The notes beneath the pieces are model-generated. The model was given only the letters and a program-made list of their open reading frames with translations. It was not told the DNA's origin and made no database searches. A stretch of DNA of 5,972 nt, from assembly GCA_016936695.1 (NCBI GenBank), contig JAFGXK010000263.1, positions 1-5,972 of the forward strand, in the 5' to 3' direction. Positions within the stretch are counted from its first letter, which is position 1. Each line of letters opens with the position of its first letter. This document shows, one piece after another, positions 1 to 5,972 of the stretch. The DNA is from Bacteroidales bacterium. Its GTDB lineage: Bacteria; Bacteroidota; Bacteroidia; Bacteroidales; VadinHA17. The position numbers and the translations under genes are program-made.

Positions 1-1168
1 AAAGATCCTTTTCGATCAATATCTTAAGTTCTTTCCTGAAATTGATCTCTCTTTCAAATTCCTGGTTTATGGCTTCAACAGCCTTTTTTGAATCAGGCGG
101 ATTGACGGCGAAGGTTATTGAGTATTCCGAGGAAGCCTGAGTAATCAGTACAATGCTGACGTTACGCTTTGCGAGTGATCCGAAAAGCCTCATAGATGTG
201 CCTGAGATTCCAACCATAGAAGGCCCCTGAAGTGTTATGAGGTCTATATGGTCGATTGAAGAGATGCCTTTGATGGGACTCCTGCTCCCGTTTGAAGGCT
301 TGTTGCTTATCAGTGTGCCCTTTGCCCCGGGGTTATACGAGTTTTTAATCATGACCGGGATTGTCTTTTTGTAAACCGGCCGCAGTGTGGGAGTGTAGAT
401 TACTTTGGCACCGAAGTGCGACAATTCAATGGCTTCGGAATATGTAAGGGATTCAATTGCATATGCTTTTTCGACTTTTCTGGGATCGGCAGTCATGAAT
501 CCGTCGGTATCGGTCCATATCTCCAGCATATCGGCATTAATGGCAGCTGCAATTATTGCCGCCGTATAATCCGAGCCGCCTCTGCCCAGAGTTGAGGTTT
601 CTCTGGCTTCGGTGCCTGCAATAAATCCGGGTACTACGATAAGCTTGCTCTTCCTCAGAATCTTTTTTCTGATTAGCTTGTTTGTAACTGCAAAATCGAC
701 GTTTGCGTTGCCGAAATTGTTGTCTGTCCGGATAATCTCCCTTGAATCGAGGAGAATTGAGTTTTCAAGGAATGCCGAAATGATGGCTGAAGAAGCTCTC
801 TCTCCGGCGCTTAGCGCTTTGTCGAGAGAAAATTTGCTGAGTTCCCGCAGAAGGAATAATCCATTGAGGGTATCTCTTAATTCACCGAATATATCATCAA
901 TGCTGGAGAGAGTCGCAGCAAGCAGGTCGCCCGACACCAATCCTGAACAAACTGTTCTGTGTCGCAGAATCAGCTCATCAAGCCTGGTCTGATAACCGGG
1001 ATCATGACCTGCCGCCGATTCGCTCAGACTTTTCAATGTGTCGGTAACCCCCTGTAATGCTGAAACCACAATCACAACAGGCAGAGGTTCCGACCCGATG
1101 ATTTTCTTAACTTCCCTGATCCTTTCAGAATTGGCTACTGAGGATCCTCCGAATTTCAGGACCTTCAT
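1..1168 (-). CDS. thrA: Bifunctional aspartate kinase / homoserine dehydrogenase I, N-terminal part (partial, 3' end outside window)
   Basis: The first 389 residues read open from an ATG at 1166-1168 to the window edge. The family phosphorylates aspartate, the first step to threonine, methionine and lysine; in fused ThrA enzymes a homoserine dehydrogenase domain follows. Seen: the kinase signature KFGGSSVAN (residues 5-13), VVSALQGVTD (34-43), AGERAS (121-126), GRGGSDYTAA (195-204) and WTDTDGFMTADPR (218-230). ELSHFGAKVIYTPT (248-261) follows, then an ACT regulatory region from about 301, including LITQASSEYSI (341-351). The sequence around 301-355 resembles ThrA more than the monofunctional LysC type, so I infer that the dehydrogenase domain lies beyond base 1, perhaps followed by thrB and thrC. 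The start is fixed by MKVLKFGGSS, the usual family N-terminus. No Shine-Dalgarno sequence is visible. Aspartate kinase activity is near certain; the fusion is probable but not seen. Confidence 0.93.
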   Translation of the reverse strand, partial: MKVLKFGGSSVANSERIREVKKIIGSEPLPVVIVVSALQGVTDTLKSLSESAAGHDPGYQTRLDELILRHRTVCSGLVSGDLLAATLSSIDDIFGELRDTLNGLFLLRELSKFSLDKALSAGERASSAIISAFLENSILLDSREIIRTDNNFGNANVDFAVTNKLIRKKILRKSKLIVVPGFIAGTEARETSTLGRGGSDYTAAIIAAAINADMLEIWTDTDGFMTADPRKVEKAYAIESLTYSEAIELSHFGAKVIYTPTLRPVYKKTIPVMIKNSYNPGAKGTLISNKPSNGSRSPIKGISSIDHIDLITLQGPSMVGISGTSMRLFGSLAKRNVSIVLITQASSEYSITFAVNPPDSKKAVEAINQEFEREINFRKELKILIEKDL

Positions 1169-1183
1169 AAGAAAAATATTACA

Positions 1184-1196
1184 ACCCGTTACGGGT
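1184..1196. promoter_or_regulatory. 13-bp palindrome upstream of thrA (possible operator or leader stem)
   Basis: The sequence acccgt-t-acgggt is a perfect 6+1+6 palindrome that ends 15 bases before the thrA start codon. A one-base spacer is too short for a stable RNA loop, so a DNA-binding dimer site is the likelier reading if it is functional. No regulator can be named from the sequence. Confidence 0.3.
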
Positions 1197-1222
1197 AAAC
1201 ATGGTTAATTTAAAACAAGCTG

Positions 1223-1230
1223 CAAAAATA
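1223..1230 (-). promoter_or_regulatory. Candidate -7 promoter element for thrA
   Basis: Read on the minus strand this is TATTTTTG, a match to the Bacteroidetes -7 consensus TAnnTTTG. It would place transcription start near 1216 and give a leader of about 48 bases. No TTTG -33 element lies at the expected distance. The octamer also falls inside the T-rich tract of the hairpin at 1225-1266, so the match could be incidental. Confidence 0.25.
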
Positions 1231-1266
1231 ACAAAAATCAGGGAATTAGCCTGATTTCGTTATTTT
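1225..1266 (-). terminator. Terminator-like hairpin between the transporter gene and thrA
   Basis: The core stem pairs aaatcagg (1235-1242) with cctgattt (1250-1257) around a 7-base loop. After a small internal loop, a second 8-bp stem pairs 1225-1232 with 1259-1266. Read on the minus strand the core is followed by a T-rich run (1224-1234), as in an intrinsic terminator. It could stop transcription leaving the transporter gene about 160 bases past its stop codon, or act as an attenuator if a promoter lies further upstream. The A-rich opposite side means it could also work on the plus strand, but no plus-strand gene ends here. Confidence 0.45.
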
Positions 1267-1354
1267 ATTAGGAAACAGAGCCTTTATGTTTACGATTACA
1301 GTATTAGGAATGAGTAGTACTTAAAAAATCGCAAAAACAGGCATAGTGGTCAAT

Positions 1355-1413
1355 AACAGGAATTTCATGGAGTTTTTACGGTTTAATCCGTGAAAAACTC
1401 CATGAGACCTGTT
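1355..1413 (-). repeat. Long bulged hairpin just downstream of the POT transporter gene
   Basis: A 59-base inverted repeat starts 15 bases after the transporter stop. Its main stem pairs 1363-1381 with 1388-1407, with one bulged G at 1392, one G-T pair and a 6-base loop (1382-1387). An outer stem aacagg (1355-1360) pairs with cctgtt (1408-1413) across a two-base bulge. That gives about 25 pairs in all. No T tract follows directly, so it is not a textbook intrinsic terminator. It may protect the 3' end of the transporter mRNA or be a copy of a dispersed palindromic repeat. Confidence 0.6.
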
Positions 1414-1428
1414 TCAGGGTATTGCCTT

Positions 1429-3261
1429 CTATGTTGTTGAAGCTTTCTCGAGCCGTCTCAGTATTGAGAATATGAATGCTGCTGAGAGGAGACAGCAGAC
1501 GATGAAAACCAGCCATAATGTACTGAGTGAGACTTTGTCCCACATAAGTGTGCCGACAAACAGAAGTTTGTTTCCGACCGCTGTTGCCAGCAGCCATCCT
1601 CCCTGCATCAGACCCTGGAAGCGTGAGGGAGCCACTTTTGAAACGAATGACAATCCCATCGGGCTCAGGAAGAGTTCTGCGACAGTAAGTACCAGGTAGC
1701 TGCTCATAAGCCAGTAAGGTGACACCCTGGCGCTGTCAGCTGCAGGAAGTCCGGACAGTGAAGACGGAGACGGAGCCCCGATTGAAGCTATCAATATGAG
1801 AACGAATCCGAGAGCAGCAATCACCATTCCGATGCCGATCTTTTTGGGTGTAGAAGGTTCTATACCTTTCTTATTCATCCACGCGAACACCGCCATTACA
1901 GGAAAGGTAAGGGCCACTATAAACAGAGGATTGAAAGACTGGAATACTTCCGGAGCAATTGAATTCTGTGGTCCGAATGGATTGAGGTTTTTGGTGAGAA
2001 TGGTCGTAGGGTCGAAGCCTGTCAGGAAGAAAGCTGCAAACCAAAGCGATAATATAAAGAGTAATCCTCCCAGGAGTTTTGATCTTCTGGTCATGTTCTT
2101 ATAGAGCAGGATAACGATTCCCGCAATCGAACCTATTACCGCCAGCATAGAAGGCAGGGTGAAGAACAAATTGGTAAAAGGACCCACCTGTTTAACAGTG
2201 TAATCCCTTGCAAACAAAGTAAGTGTGAGACCATTCTGGTGGAATGACATCCAGAAGAACACGACCACAATGAAAACCAGAATGAGTGCTGTTACGCGGG
2301 CTCTTTCCTCCTTGCTGGAGGAAAGAATTATCCATGTGATGAATCCTGCAAACAGGCCAAACGCGAAACCGGTTGCCACATCAATCTGCTCTGAAAGCTG
2401 AAGCAAGAAAGCTGTAAGTCCCATTGCCACTATGGCTGAAGCTACGGGAATAGGTTTGAAATCGATCTTTTCAGATGCATGTGTTGTGGCCTTAACCTCC
2501 TTGTTTGGAAGAAGGCGGTTGAAGATAATGTAAACCAGCAGTGAGATGACCATTGCAACTGCGGCAATTCCGAAAGCATAATTATATCCTTTCGAGAACA
2601 CTTCAAGGTAACTATGGGCAAAAGCCTGCAGATCGGTGACGGGGCCTGAAAGGCTTACATTATTGGCAAGCTGCTGGAAAACTGAAGTATCCGCCAGCGT
2701 GCCGTTTATATATTGATGACAAAGCGACGGAACGCTCCCGTCGTGGGCGAAACCATTGGTTTTCAGCCACCAGTTTCTCATACCATTCGCGGCGTAGGGG
2801 GCAAAAAAGGCGCCAACGTTTATCCCCATGTAAAAGATCATGAATGCGGTATCCCTCAGCTTCGAATATTTCGGATCATCATACATTTGTCCGACGACAG
2901 CCTGAAGGTTCCCCTTGAAGAGCCCGTTACCCAGAGCAATTGTCATCAGTCCGATAATAGTTATTGTGAGTGTCATGCCCGGGACTGCCATGATAACGTA
3001 ACCGGCGAACATTATTATTATGCCGGCAAGTATCACAAGCTTATACTTCTTCGTGGCATCAGCAAGTATACCGCCAAGCAGTGCAAGAGCATATATGCCG
3101 AAATAGAACCAGCTGTAAATGCCCCCGGCCTTTTCAGCGGAAAGTCCGAATTTTGCCTGGAGGAAAAGCACCAGGATTGCCATCATGGTGTAAAAGCCGA
3201 ACCTTTCTCCCATATTTGAAAAAAAGGCAACCAGCAGACCTTTGGGATGATTTTTTAGCAT
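1429..3261 (-). CDS. POT/PTR2 family proton-dependent oligopeptide transporter (MFS)
   Basis: A complete 610-residue inner-membrane protein, predicted to import di- and tripeptides with protons. Seen: GERFGFYTMM near the N-terminus (18-27), GNGLFKGNLQAVVGQMY (111-127), the PTR2 stretch RDTAFMIFYMGINVGAFFAP (136-155), FQSFNPLF (440-447) and AELFLSPMGLSFV (528-540). About 16 hydrophobic segments are visible: the MFS set of twelve, a pair at 272-288 and 295-313 matching the usual HA/HB helices, and another pair at about 366-388 and 395-414. A hydrophilic stretch of about 60 residues (161-226) falls in the predicted periplasmic loop between helices 5 and 6. At 610 residues it is longer than the roughly 480-520 of many bacterial members. 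The first Glu of the ExxERF motif is Asn16. The start at MLKNHPKG fits the family. It is divergent from nnr and separated from thrA by 260 bases, so it is probably its own unit. Family membership is secure; the substrate is inferred. Confidence 0.93.
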   Translation of the reverse strand: MLKNHPKGLLVAFFSNMGERFGFYTMMAILVLFLQAKFGLSAEKAGGIYSWFYFGIYALALLGGILADATKKYKLVILAGIIIMFAGYVIMAVPGMTLTITIIGLMTIALGNGLFKGNLQAVVGQMYDDPKYSKLRDTAFMIFYMGINVGAFFAPYAANGMRNWWLKTNGFAHDGSVPSLCHQYINGTLADTSVFQQLANNVSLSGPVTDLQAFAHSYLEVFSKGYNYAFGIAAVAMVISLLVYIIFNRLLPNKEVKATTHASEKIDFKPIPVASAIVAMGLTAFLLQLSEQIDVATGFAFGLFAGFITWIILSSSKEERARVTALILVFIVVVFFWMSFHQNGLTLTLFARDYTVKQVGPFTNLFFTLPSMLAVIGSIAGIVILLYKNMTRRSKLLGGLLFILSLWFAAFFLTGFDPTTILTKNLNPFGPQNSIAPEVFQSFNPLFIVALTFPVMAVFAWMNKKGIEPSTPKKIGIGMVIAALGFVLILIASIGAPSPSSLSGLPAADSARVSPYWLMSSYLVLTVAELFLSPMGLSFVSKVAPSRFQGLMQGGWLLATAVGNKLLFVGTLMWDKVSLSTLWLVFIVCCLLSAAFIFSILRRLEKASTT

Positions 3262-3274
3262 ATCTGATCAGTTA

Positions 3275-3314
3275 AAGGTTGAAAATAATTATCATGTAAG
3301 GTTGAAAAATAATT
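3275..3314. repeat. Direct repeat in the transporter leader
   Basis: The sequence aaggttgaaaataatt (3275-3290) recurs at 3298-3314 with one extra A, giving two copies about 23 bases apart. Both lie between the predicted transporter promoter and its start codon, so they would be in the 5' untranslated RNA. They may be paired binding sites or a chance local duplication. Confidence 0.5.
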
Positions 3315-3320
3315 CTGCAC

Positions 3321-3346
3321 GATTTCCCGGGTTAACACGGGAAATC
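3321..3346. promoter_or_regulatory. 9-bp inverted repeat at the predicted transporter transcription start
   Basis: Bases gatttcccg (3321-3329) pair perfectly with cgggaaatc (3338-3346) around an 8-base spacer that contains gttaac. The repeat begins within a few bases of the start site predicted from the -7 box at 3357-3364. It could be an operator for a repressor or a stem at the mRNA 5' end that protects against decay. No T tract follows on either strand, so a terminator is unlikely. Confidence 0.45.
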
Positions 3347-3356
3347 TGAAACGTAG

Positions 3357-3389
3357 CAAATATATTAATCTTTTTAACATTTGGACAAA
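3357..3389 (-). promoter_or_regulatory. Predicted Bacteroidetes-type promoter of the transporter gene
   Basis: On the minus strand TATATTTG (3364 down to 3357) matches the -7 consensus TAnnTTTG in full. A TTTG -33 element lies at 3389-3386, with 21 bases between the two, within the usual spacing range. Transcription would start near 3350 and leave a leader of about 90 bases holding the inverted repeat and the direct repeats. This is the best promoter match in the window. Confidence 0.55.
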
Positions 3390-3482
3390 AACAGGTGATA
3401 TTGTCATTGTCTCAACTGATGCTGAGTCTTAGCAGGAGGAGAGGCTTTAGTGATTTTTACCTTCGCTTCAGGTTACTTTGGG

Positions 3483-3508
3483 TTTGAATGATTATTTTTG
3501 GATTCAAA
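3483..3508 (+). promoter_or_regulatory. Candidate nnr -7 promoter box flanked by an inverted repeat
   Basis: TATTTTTG at 3493-3500 matches the -7 consensus TAnnTTTG. It sits between tttgaat (3483-3489) and attcaaa (3502-3508), a perfect 7-bp inverted repeat with a 12-base spacer. The start site would be near 3507, about 19 bases before the ATG at 3526. No well-placed -33 TTTG is present; the nearest lies only 12 bases away at 3477-3480. Confidence 0.35.
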
Positions 3509-3525
3509 GAATAAACCCTGTTGGC

Positions 3526-5046
3526 ATGAAAATATTCATCACCTCACAGATAAAGGAAATTGACTCACTCACGATTACAGAGGAGAAAATTCAATCTTCC
3601 GATCTGATGGAGCGAGCCTCCGGTCAGCTATTTAAATGGATATCAGGAAGATTCGACAGGTCATACAGATTCATTATCCTTGCGGGTCCGGGGAATAATG
3701 GCGGTGATAGCCTTGCCCTGGCAAGGATGTTGTCGTCAAACCGCTACAATGCTGAAGTCTTTTTTGTCATGGTATCGGACAAGACCTCTCCTGACTGGAA
3801 ACACAATTATGAAAGACTGAAGAAGGAAACCAGCGTTCCGTTCATTACTCTCGACAGTATTGAGAAGTTTCCAGTTACCGGTAATGGTGATGTTTTTATT
3901 GATGCGATTTTTGGTTCGGGACTTACGCGCCCTGCCGAAGGAATCGGGGCAGATGTTATCAGAAAAGTAAATCAGTCGGATTGCACGGTGATTTCAGTTG
4001 ATATTCCTTCCGGATTGTTTGGAGAAGATAACAGCACGAACAATCCCGGAACAATTATTAATGCCGGTTACACCCTTAGCTTTCAGTTCCCTAAGCTTAG
4101 CTTTTTGTTTCCTGACACTGCCATGTATGCAGGCGAATGGCATATCCTGCCCATTGGTCTTAGCAGCAATGCAATTATGAATACACCGACGCCTTTTGAA
4201 TATCTTGAAGAAAGCAAGATGATCTCACTCCTGAAAAAACGGTCGAAGTTTGATCACAAGGGAATATTCGGACATGGGCTCCTGGTCGCAGGTTCGTACG
4301 GCAAAATGGGTGCTGCCGTTCTTGGGGCACGTGCGGCTATGAGAACAGGCATTGGCCTGCTTACCTGCCACATTCCAGGATGCGGCTATGAAATCATGCA
4401 GATCTCAGTGCCGGAAGCCATGACCAGAGTCGATAACAACCCAACATGCATCACCGATATGGGTGATTATAATATTTTTGATTCAATTGGGGCGGGGCCA
4501 GGTCTGGGTTTCGATCCGGCCACCTGCAAGGCTTTTCTTGAGTTGGTTAAAAAAAGTAAAAAACCGATGGTCATTGATGCTGATGGCATTAATATTCTTG
4601 GCATAGAAAAAGAAAATCTTCCCGGCCTTCCGGCAAATACTGTAATTACTCCTCATGTCAGGGAATTTGAAAGGATCGCCGGAAAGTCTGACAATGGATT
4701 CCACAGACTAAGGATGCAGATTGACTTTGCAGTGGAACAGAATTGTATAGTGGTTCTCAAAGGAGCATATACTTCAATTGCCACACCTGAAGGGAAGGTA
4801 TTTTTTAACAGCACGGGAAATCCCGGAATGGCAACTGCCGGAAGCGGAGATGTTCTGACAGGGATGATACTGGCACTTCTTTCGCGGGGATATCAGCCTG
4901 CTGATGCTGCAGTTCTGGGAGTCTGGCTGCATGGACTTGCCGGCGATCTGGCAGCTGCTGAAAGGGGACAGGAATCAGTTACTGCCTCCGGTATAATTGA
5001 TTATATATCGCGTGCGTTTGTTAAATCAGAAGAGATGAATCAATAA
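3526..5046 (+). CDS. nnr: Bifunctional NAD(P)H-hydrate epimerase / ADP-dependent NAD(P)H-hydrate dehydratase
   Basis: A complete 506-residue metabolite-repair enzyme, probably cytosolic. The N-terminal YjeF_N domain (about 1-215) interconverts R- and S-hydrates of NAD(P)H. The C-terminal ribokinase-like domain (about 230-500) dehydrates the S form using ADP. Seen in the epimerase: DLMERAS (26-32), GPGNNGGDSLALAR (54-67), FGSGLTR (129-135) and VDIPSG (158-163), whose Asp159 matches the family's active-site Asp. Seen in the dehydratase: HKGIFGHGLLVAGS (244-257), GAGPGLGFD (322-330), DADGIN (351-356), TPHVREFERI (375-384), LKG (411-413) and NPGMATAGSGDVLTG (432-446), with Asp442 as the expected catalytic residue. 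No key motif is missing. I prefer ATG 3526 because MKIFITSQIKEID is the usual family start; an in-frame TTG at 3478 would add 16 unconserved residues and lies upstream of the predicted promoter box. The next gene follows after 14 bases, suggesting an operon. Confidence 0.95.
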   Translation: MKIFITSQIKEIDSLTITEEKIQSSDLMERASGQLFKWISGRFDRSYRFIILAGPGNNGGDSLALARMLSSNRYNAEVFFVMVSDKTSPDWKHNYERLKKETSVPFITLDSIEKFPVTGNGDVFIDAIFGSGLTRPAEGIGADVIRKVNQSDCTVISVDIPSGLFGEDNSTNNPGTIINAGYTLSFQFPKLSFLFPDTAMYAGEWHILPIGLSSNAIMNTPTPFEYLEESKMISLLKKRSKFDHKGIFGHGLLVAGSYGKMGAAVLGARAAMRTGIGLLTCHIPGCGYEIMQISVPEAMTRVDNNPTCITDMGDYNIFDSIGAGPGLGFDPATCKAFLELVKKSKKPMVIDADGINILGIEKENLPGLPANTVITPHVREFERIAGKSDNGFHRLRMQIDFAVEQNCIVVLKGAYTSIATPEGKVFFNSTGNPGMATAGSGDVLTGMILALLSRGYQPADAAVLGVWLHGLAGDLAAAERGQESVTASGIIDYISRAFVKSEEMNQ

Positions 5047-5060
5047 TTAAAACTTACAAT

Positions 5061-5972
5061 ATGCAAAATCCATTAAAATTCACCTGTCTGGCATTAATTA
5101 CAATCCTGGCTGCTTCATGCGCAGCAAACAGGACTATGAGTAGTTCAAGGAATTCAGTTGCACCAATGTCCGGAAGGCCTGCAATAACTGAAGGAAGCCT
5201 GGTTTATGGACTTCCACTTTCGGTTGTTGATGTTGAGATAGAGGCCGAGCATGTAATTGAAAAACCGGGTCCCTATTCCAGGTATGCCAACGATTTTCTG
5301 GGACTGAGAGATGTTATCACAAGCGAGAATGAGTACTGGACAATCACAGGACTGACCATCAGCACCCATGAGGAGCTTGACCCCGATCATTTCTACGTGA
5401 TTTCAGCAGTATCAGAGTTCCGCACTAATGTTCTCTCCATGAAAAAGCAAGGTCTGATACTTGATCTTAATCCGGAGATTTACAACTCTGCAGGCCGCTA
5501 TTCTGTTGAAGATGACAGTTACCTCGACAGGCTGGATGTTTATGATCTTGGTTCCGATGAGTATTTCCTGCAGAGGAAGGACACCCTCTACAGGGTTGTT
5601 AATCTCGATACCACATTCGTGCGTGTGCCTTACCTTGTTGAAAAAAAGCAGAAGCTTACGATCGATCAGCTTGCTGAGAAGGCTGCAATAAGGCTGATGG
5701 AATTAAGGGACGGGAAACATATGATACTTACCGGTGAGACCAATCTTTTTCCTCAGGATGAGGCTGCCATCATTGAAATGAACCGGATAGAAAAGGAGTA
5801 TACCGAACTCTTTACCGGAAAAACATTATCGGTAAAACAGAAATTCAGGTACCAGGTTATTCCCGCCAAAGAGAAATCAACGGGGAAAATAACCCTTTGC
5901 AGGTTCTCGGAAATGACAGGATTTTCGGATCCGTCATCCGGTTCAGGCACTCCTGTTGAAATAGAATTTGCA
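5061..5972 (+). CDS. DUF4831 family lipoprotein (partial, 3' end outside window)
   Basis: 304 residues read open from ATG 5061 to the window edge. The N-terminus is a short signal peptide with one Lys and a hydrophobic core, ending in AASC, so lipidation at Cys20 is expected. Ala at the -3 position is less usual than Leu. The residues after the Cys (AANRTM) do not resemble the acidic Bacteroidetes surface-export signal, which favours a periplasm-facing lipoprotein. After a Ser-rich linker come LVYGLP (47-52), EKPGPYSRYANDFLGLRDVI (67-86) and MNRIEKEYTELFTGK (240-254), the stretches by which I recognise DUF4831, a Bacteroidota family of unknown function. The region 200-260 is charged and helix-prone. 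No enzyme motif is visible. Only 14 bases separate it from nnr and no promoter is seen between them, so cotranscription is likely. The leader is AT-rich without a Shine-Dalgarno sequence. Family assignment is from memory of the pattern. Confidence 0.82.
   Translation, partial: MQNPLKFTCLALITILAASCAANRTMSSSRNSVAPMSGRPAITEGSLVYGLPLSVVDVEIEAEHVIEKPGPYSRYANDFLGLRDVITSENEYWTITGLTISTHEELDPDHFYVISAVSEFRTNVLSMKKQGLILDLNPEIYNSAGRYSVEDDSYLDRLDVYDLGSDEYFLQRKDTLYRVVNLDTTFVRVPYLVEKKQKLTIDQLAEKAAIRLMELRDGKHMILTGETNLFPQDEAAIIEMNRIEKEYTELFTGKTLSVKQKFRYQVIPAKEKSTGKITLCRFSEMTGFSDPSSGSGTPVEIEFA

Noticed and set aside
612..992. 126-residue plus-strand reading frame
   Set aside because: It lies antisense within thrA, whose minus-strand frame carries clear aspartokinase motifs throughout. 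The plus-strand translation has no recognisable domain.
1376..1597. 73-residue minus-strand reading frame overlapping the transporter 3' end
   Set aside because: It overlaps conserved transporter coding sequence in another frame and runs into the long hairpin. It resembles no known protein.
2713..3219. 168-residue plus-strand reading frame
   Set aside because: It is fully antisense to the conserved N-terminal third of the POT transporter and rich in His and Cys from antisense composition. No start context or domain is visible.
3434..3491. Shine-Dalgarno-like aggagg followed by a GTG mini-ORF of 13 codons (3450-3491)
   Set aside because: Bacteroidota rarely use Shine-Dalgarno initiation, the spacing is long, and a 13-codon frame is well within chance. 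It also overlaps the candidate nnr promoter.
3478..3525. TTG-initiated N-terminal extension of nnr
   Set aside because: The 16 extra residues do not resemble the family N-terminus and would begin upstream of the candidate promoter box. ATG 3526 gives the normal start.
5753..5950. 65-residue minus-strand reading frame
   Set aside because: It is antisense to the DUF4831 coding sequence, which continues open to the window edge with family-like sequence.
1..5972. A previously undescribed multi-gene system
   Set aside because: All four genes belong to recognisable families with housekeeping or transport roles, apart from the DUF4831 protein of unknown function. I see no transposase, integrase, CRISPR repeats, toxin-antitoxin pair, RNA gene or attachment site.

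Overview
The window looks like ordinary chromosomal DNA from a member of the Bacteroidota, probably Bacteroidales or a related anaerobic lineage. Four points support this. Two proteins have forms typical of that phylum: a DUF4831 lipoprotein and a POT transporter with an SNMGERFGFY-type first helix. The aspartokinase is of the fused ThrA type. Start codons lack Shine-Dalgarno sequences and sit behind AT-rich leaders. The best promoter matches fit the Bacteroidetes TTTG / TAnnTTTG consensus. The assignment rests on motif recognition by eye, not on a database search.

Layout: (1) 1-1168, minus strand: N-terminal 389 residues of a ThrA-type aspartate kinase / homoserine dehydrogenase, cut by the window edge. 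(2) 1169-1428: intergenic region with a 13-bp palindrome, a terminator-like hairpin with a T-rich tract, and a long bulged hairpin just after the transporter stop. (3) 1429-3261, minus: complete 610-residue POT (PTR2) family peptide transporter. (4) 3262-3525: divergent intergenic region with a direct repeat, a 9-bp inverted repeat and candidate promoters facing both ways. (5) 3526-5046, plus: complete bifunctional NAD(P)H-hydrate epimerase / dehydratase (Nnr). (6) 5061-5972, plus: start of a DUF4831 lipoprotein, 14 bases after nnr and running off the window.

The genes do not form one pathway. ThrA starts threonine/methionine synthesis from aspartate. The transporter would import small peptides. 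Nnr repairs hydrated NAD(P)H. The role of the DUF4831 lipoprotein is unknown, but its spacing suggests cotranscription with nnr. I see no mobile element, CRISPR array, tRNA, rRNA or defence system, and no convincing undescribed multi-gene system. The points most worth a second look are the altered proton-coupling residues and extra hydrophobic segments of the transporter, and the structured non-coding DNA on each side of it.
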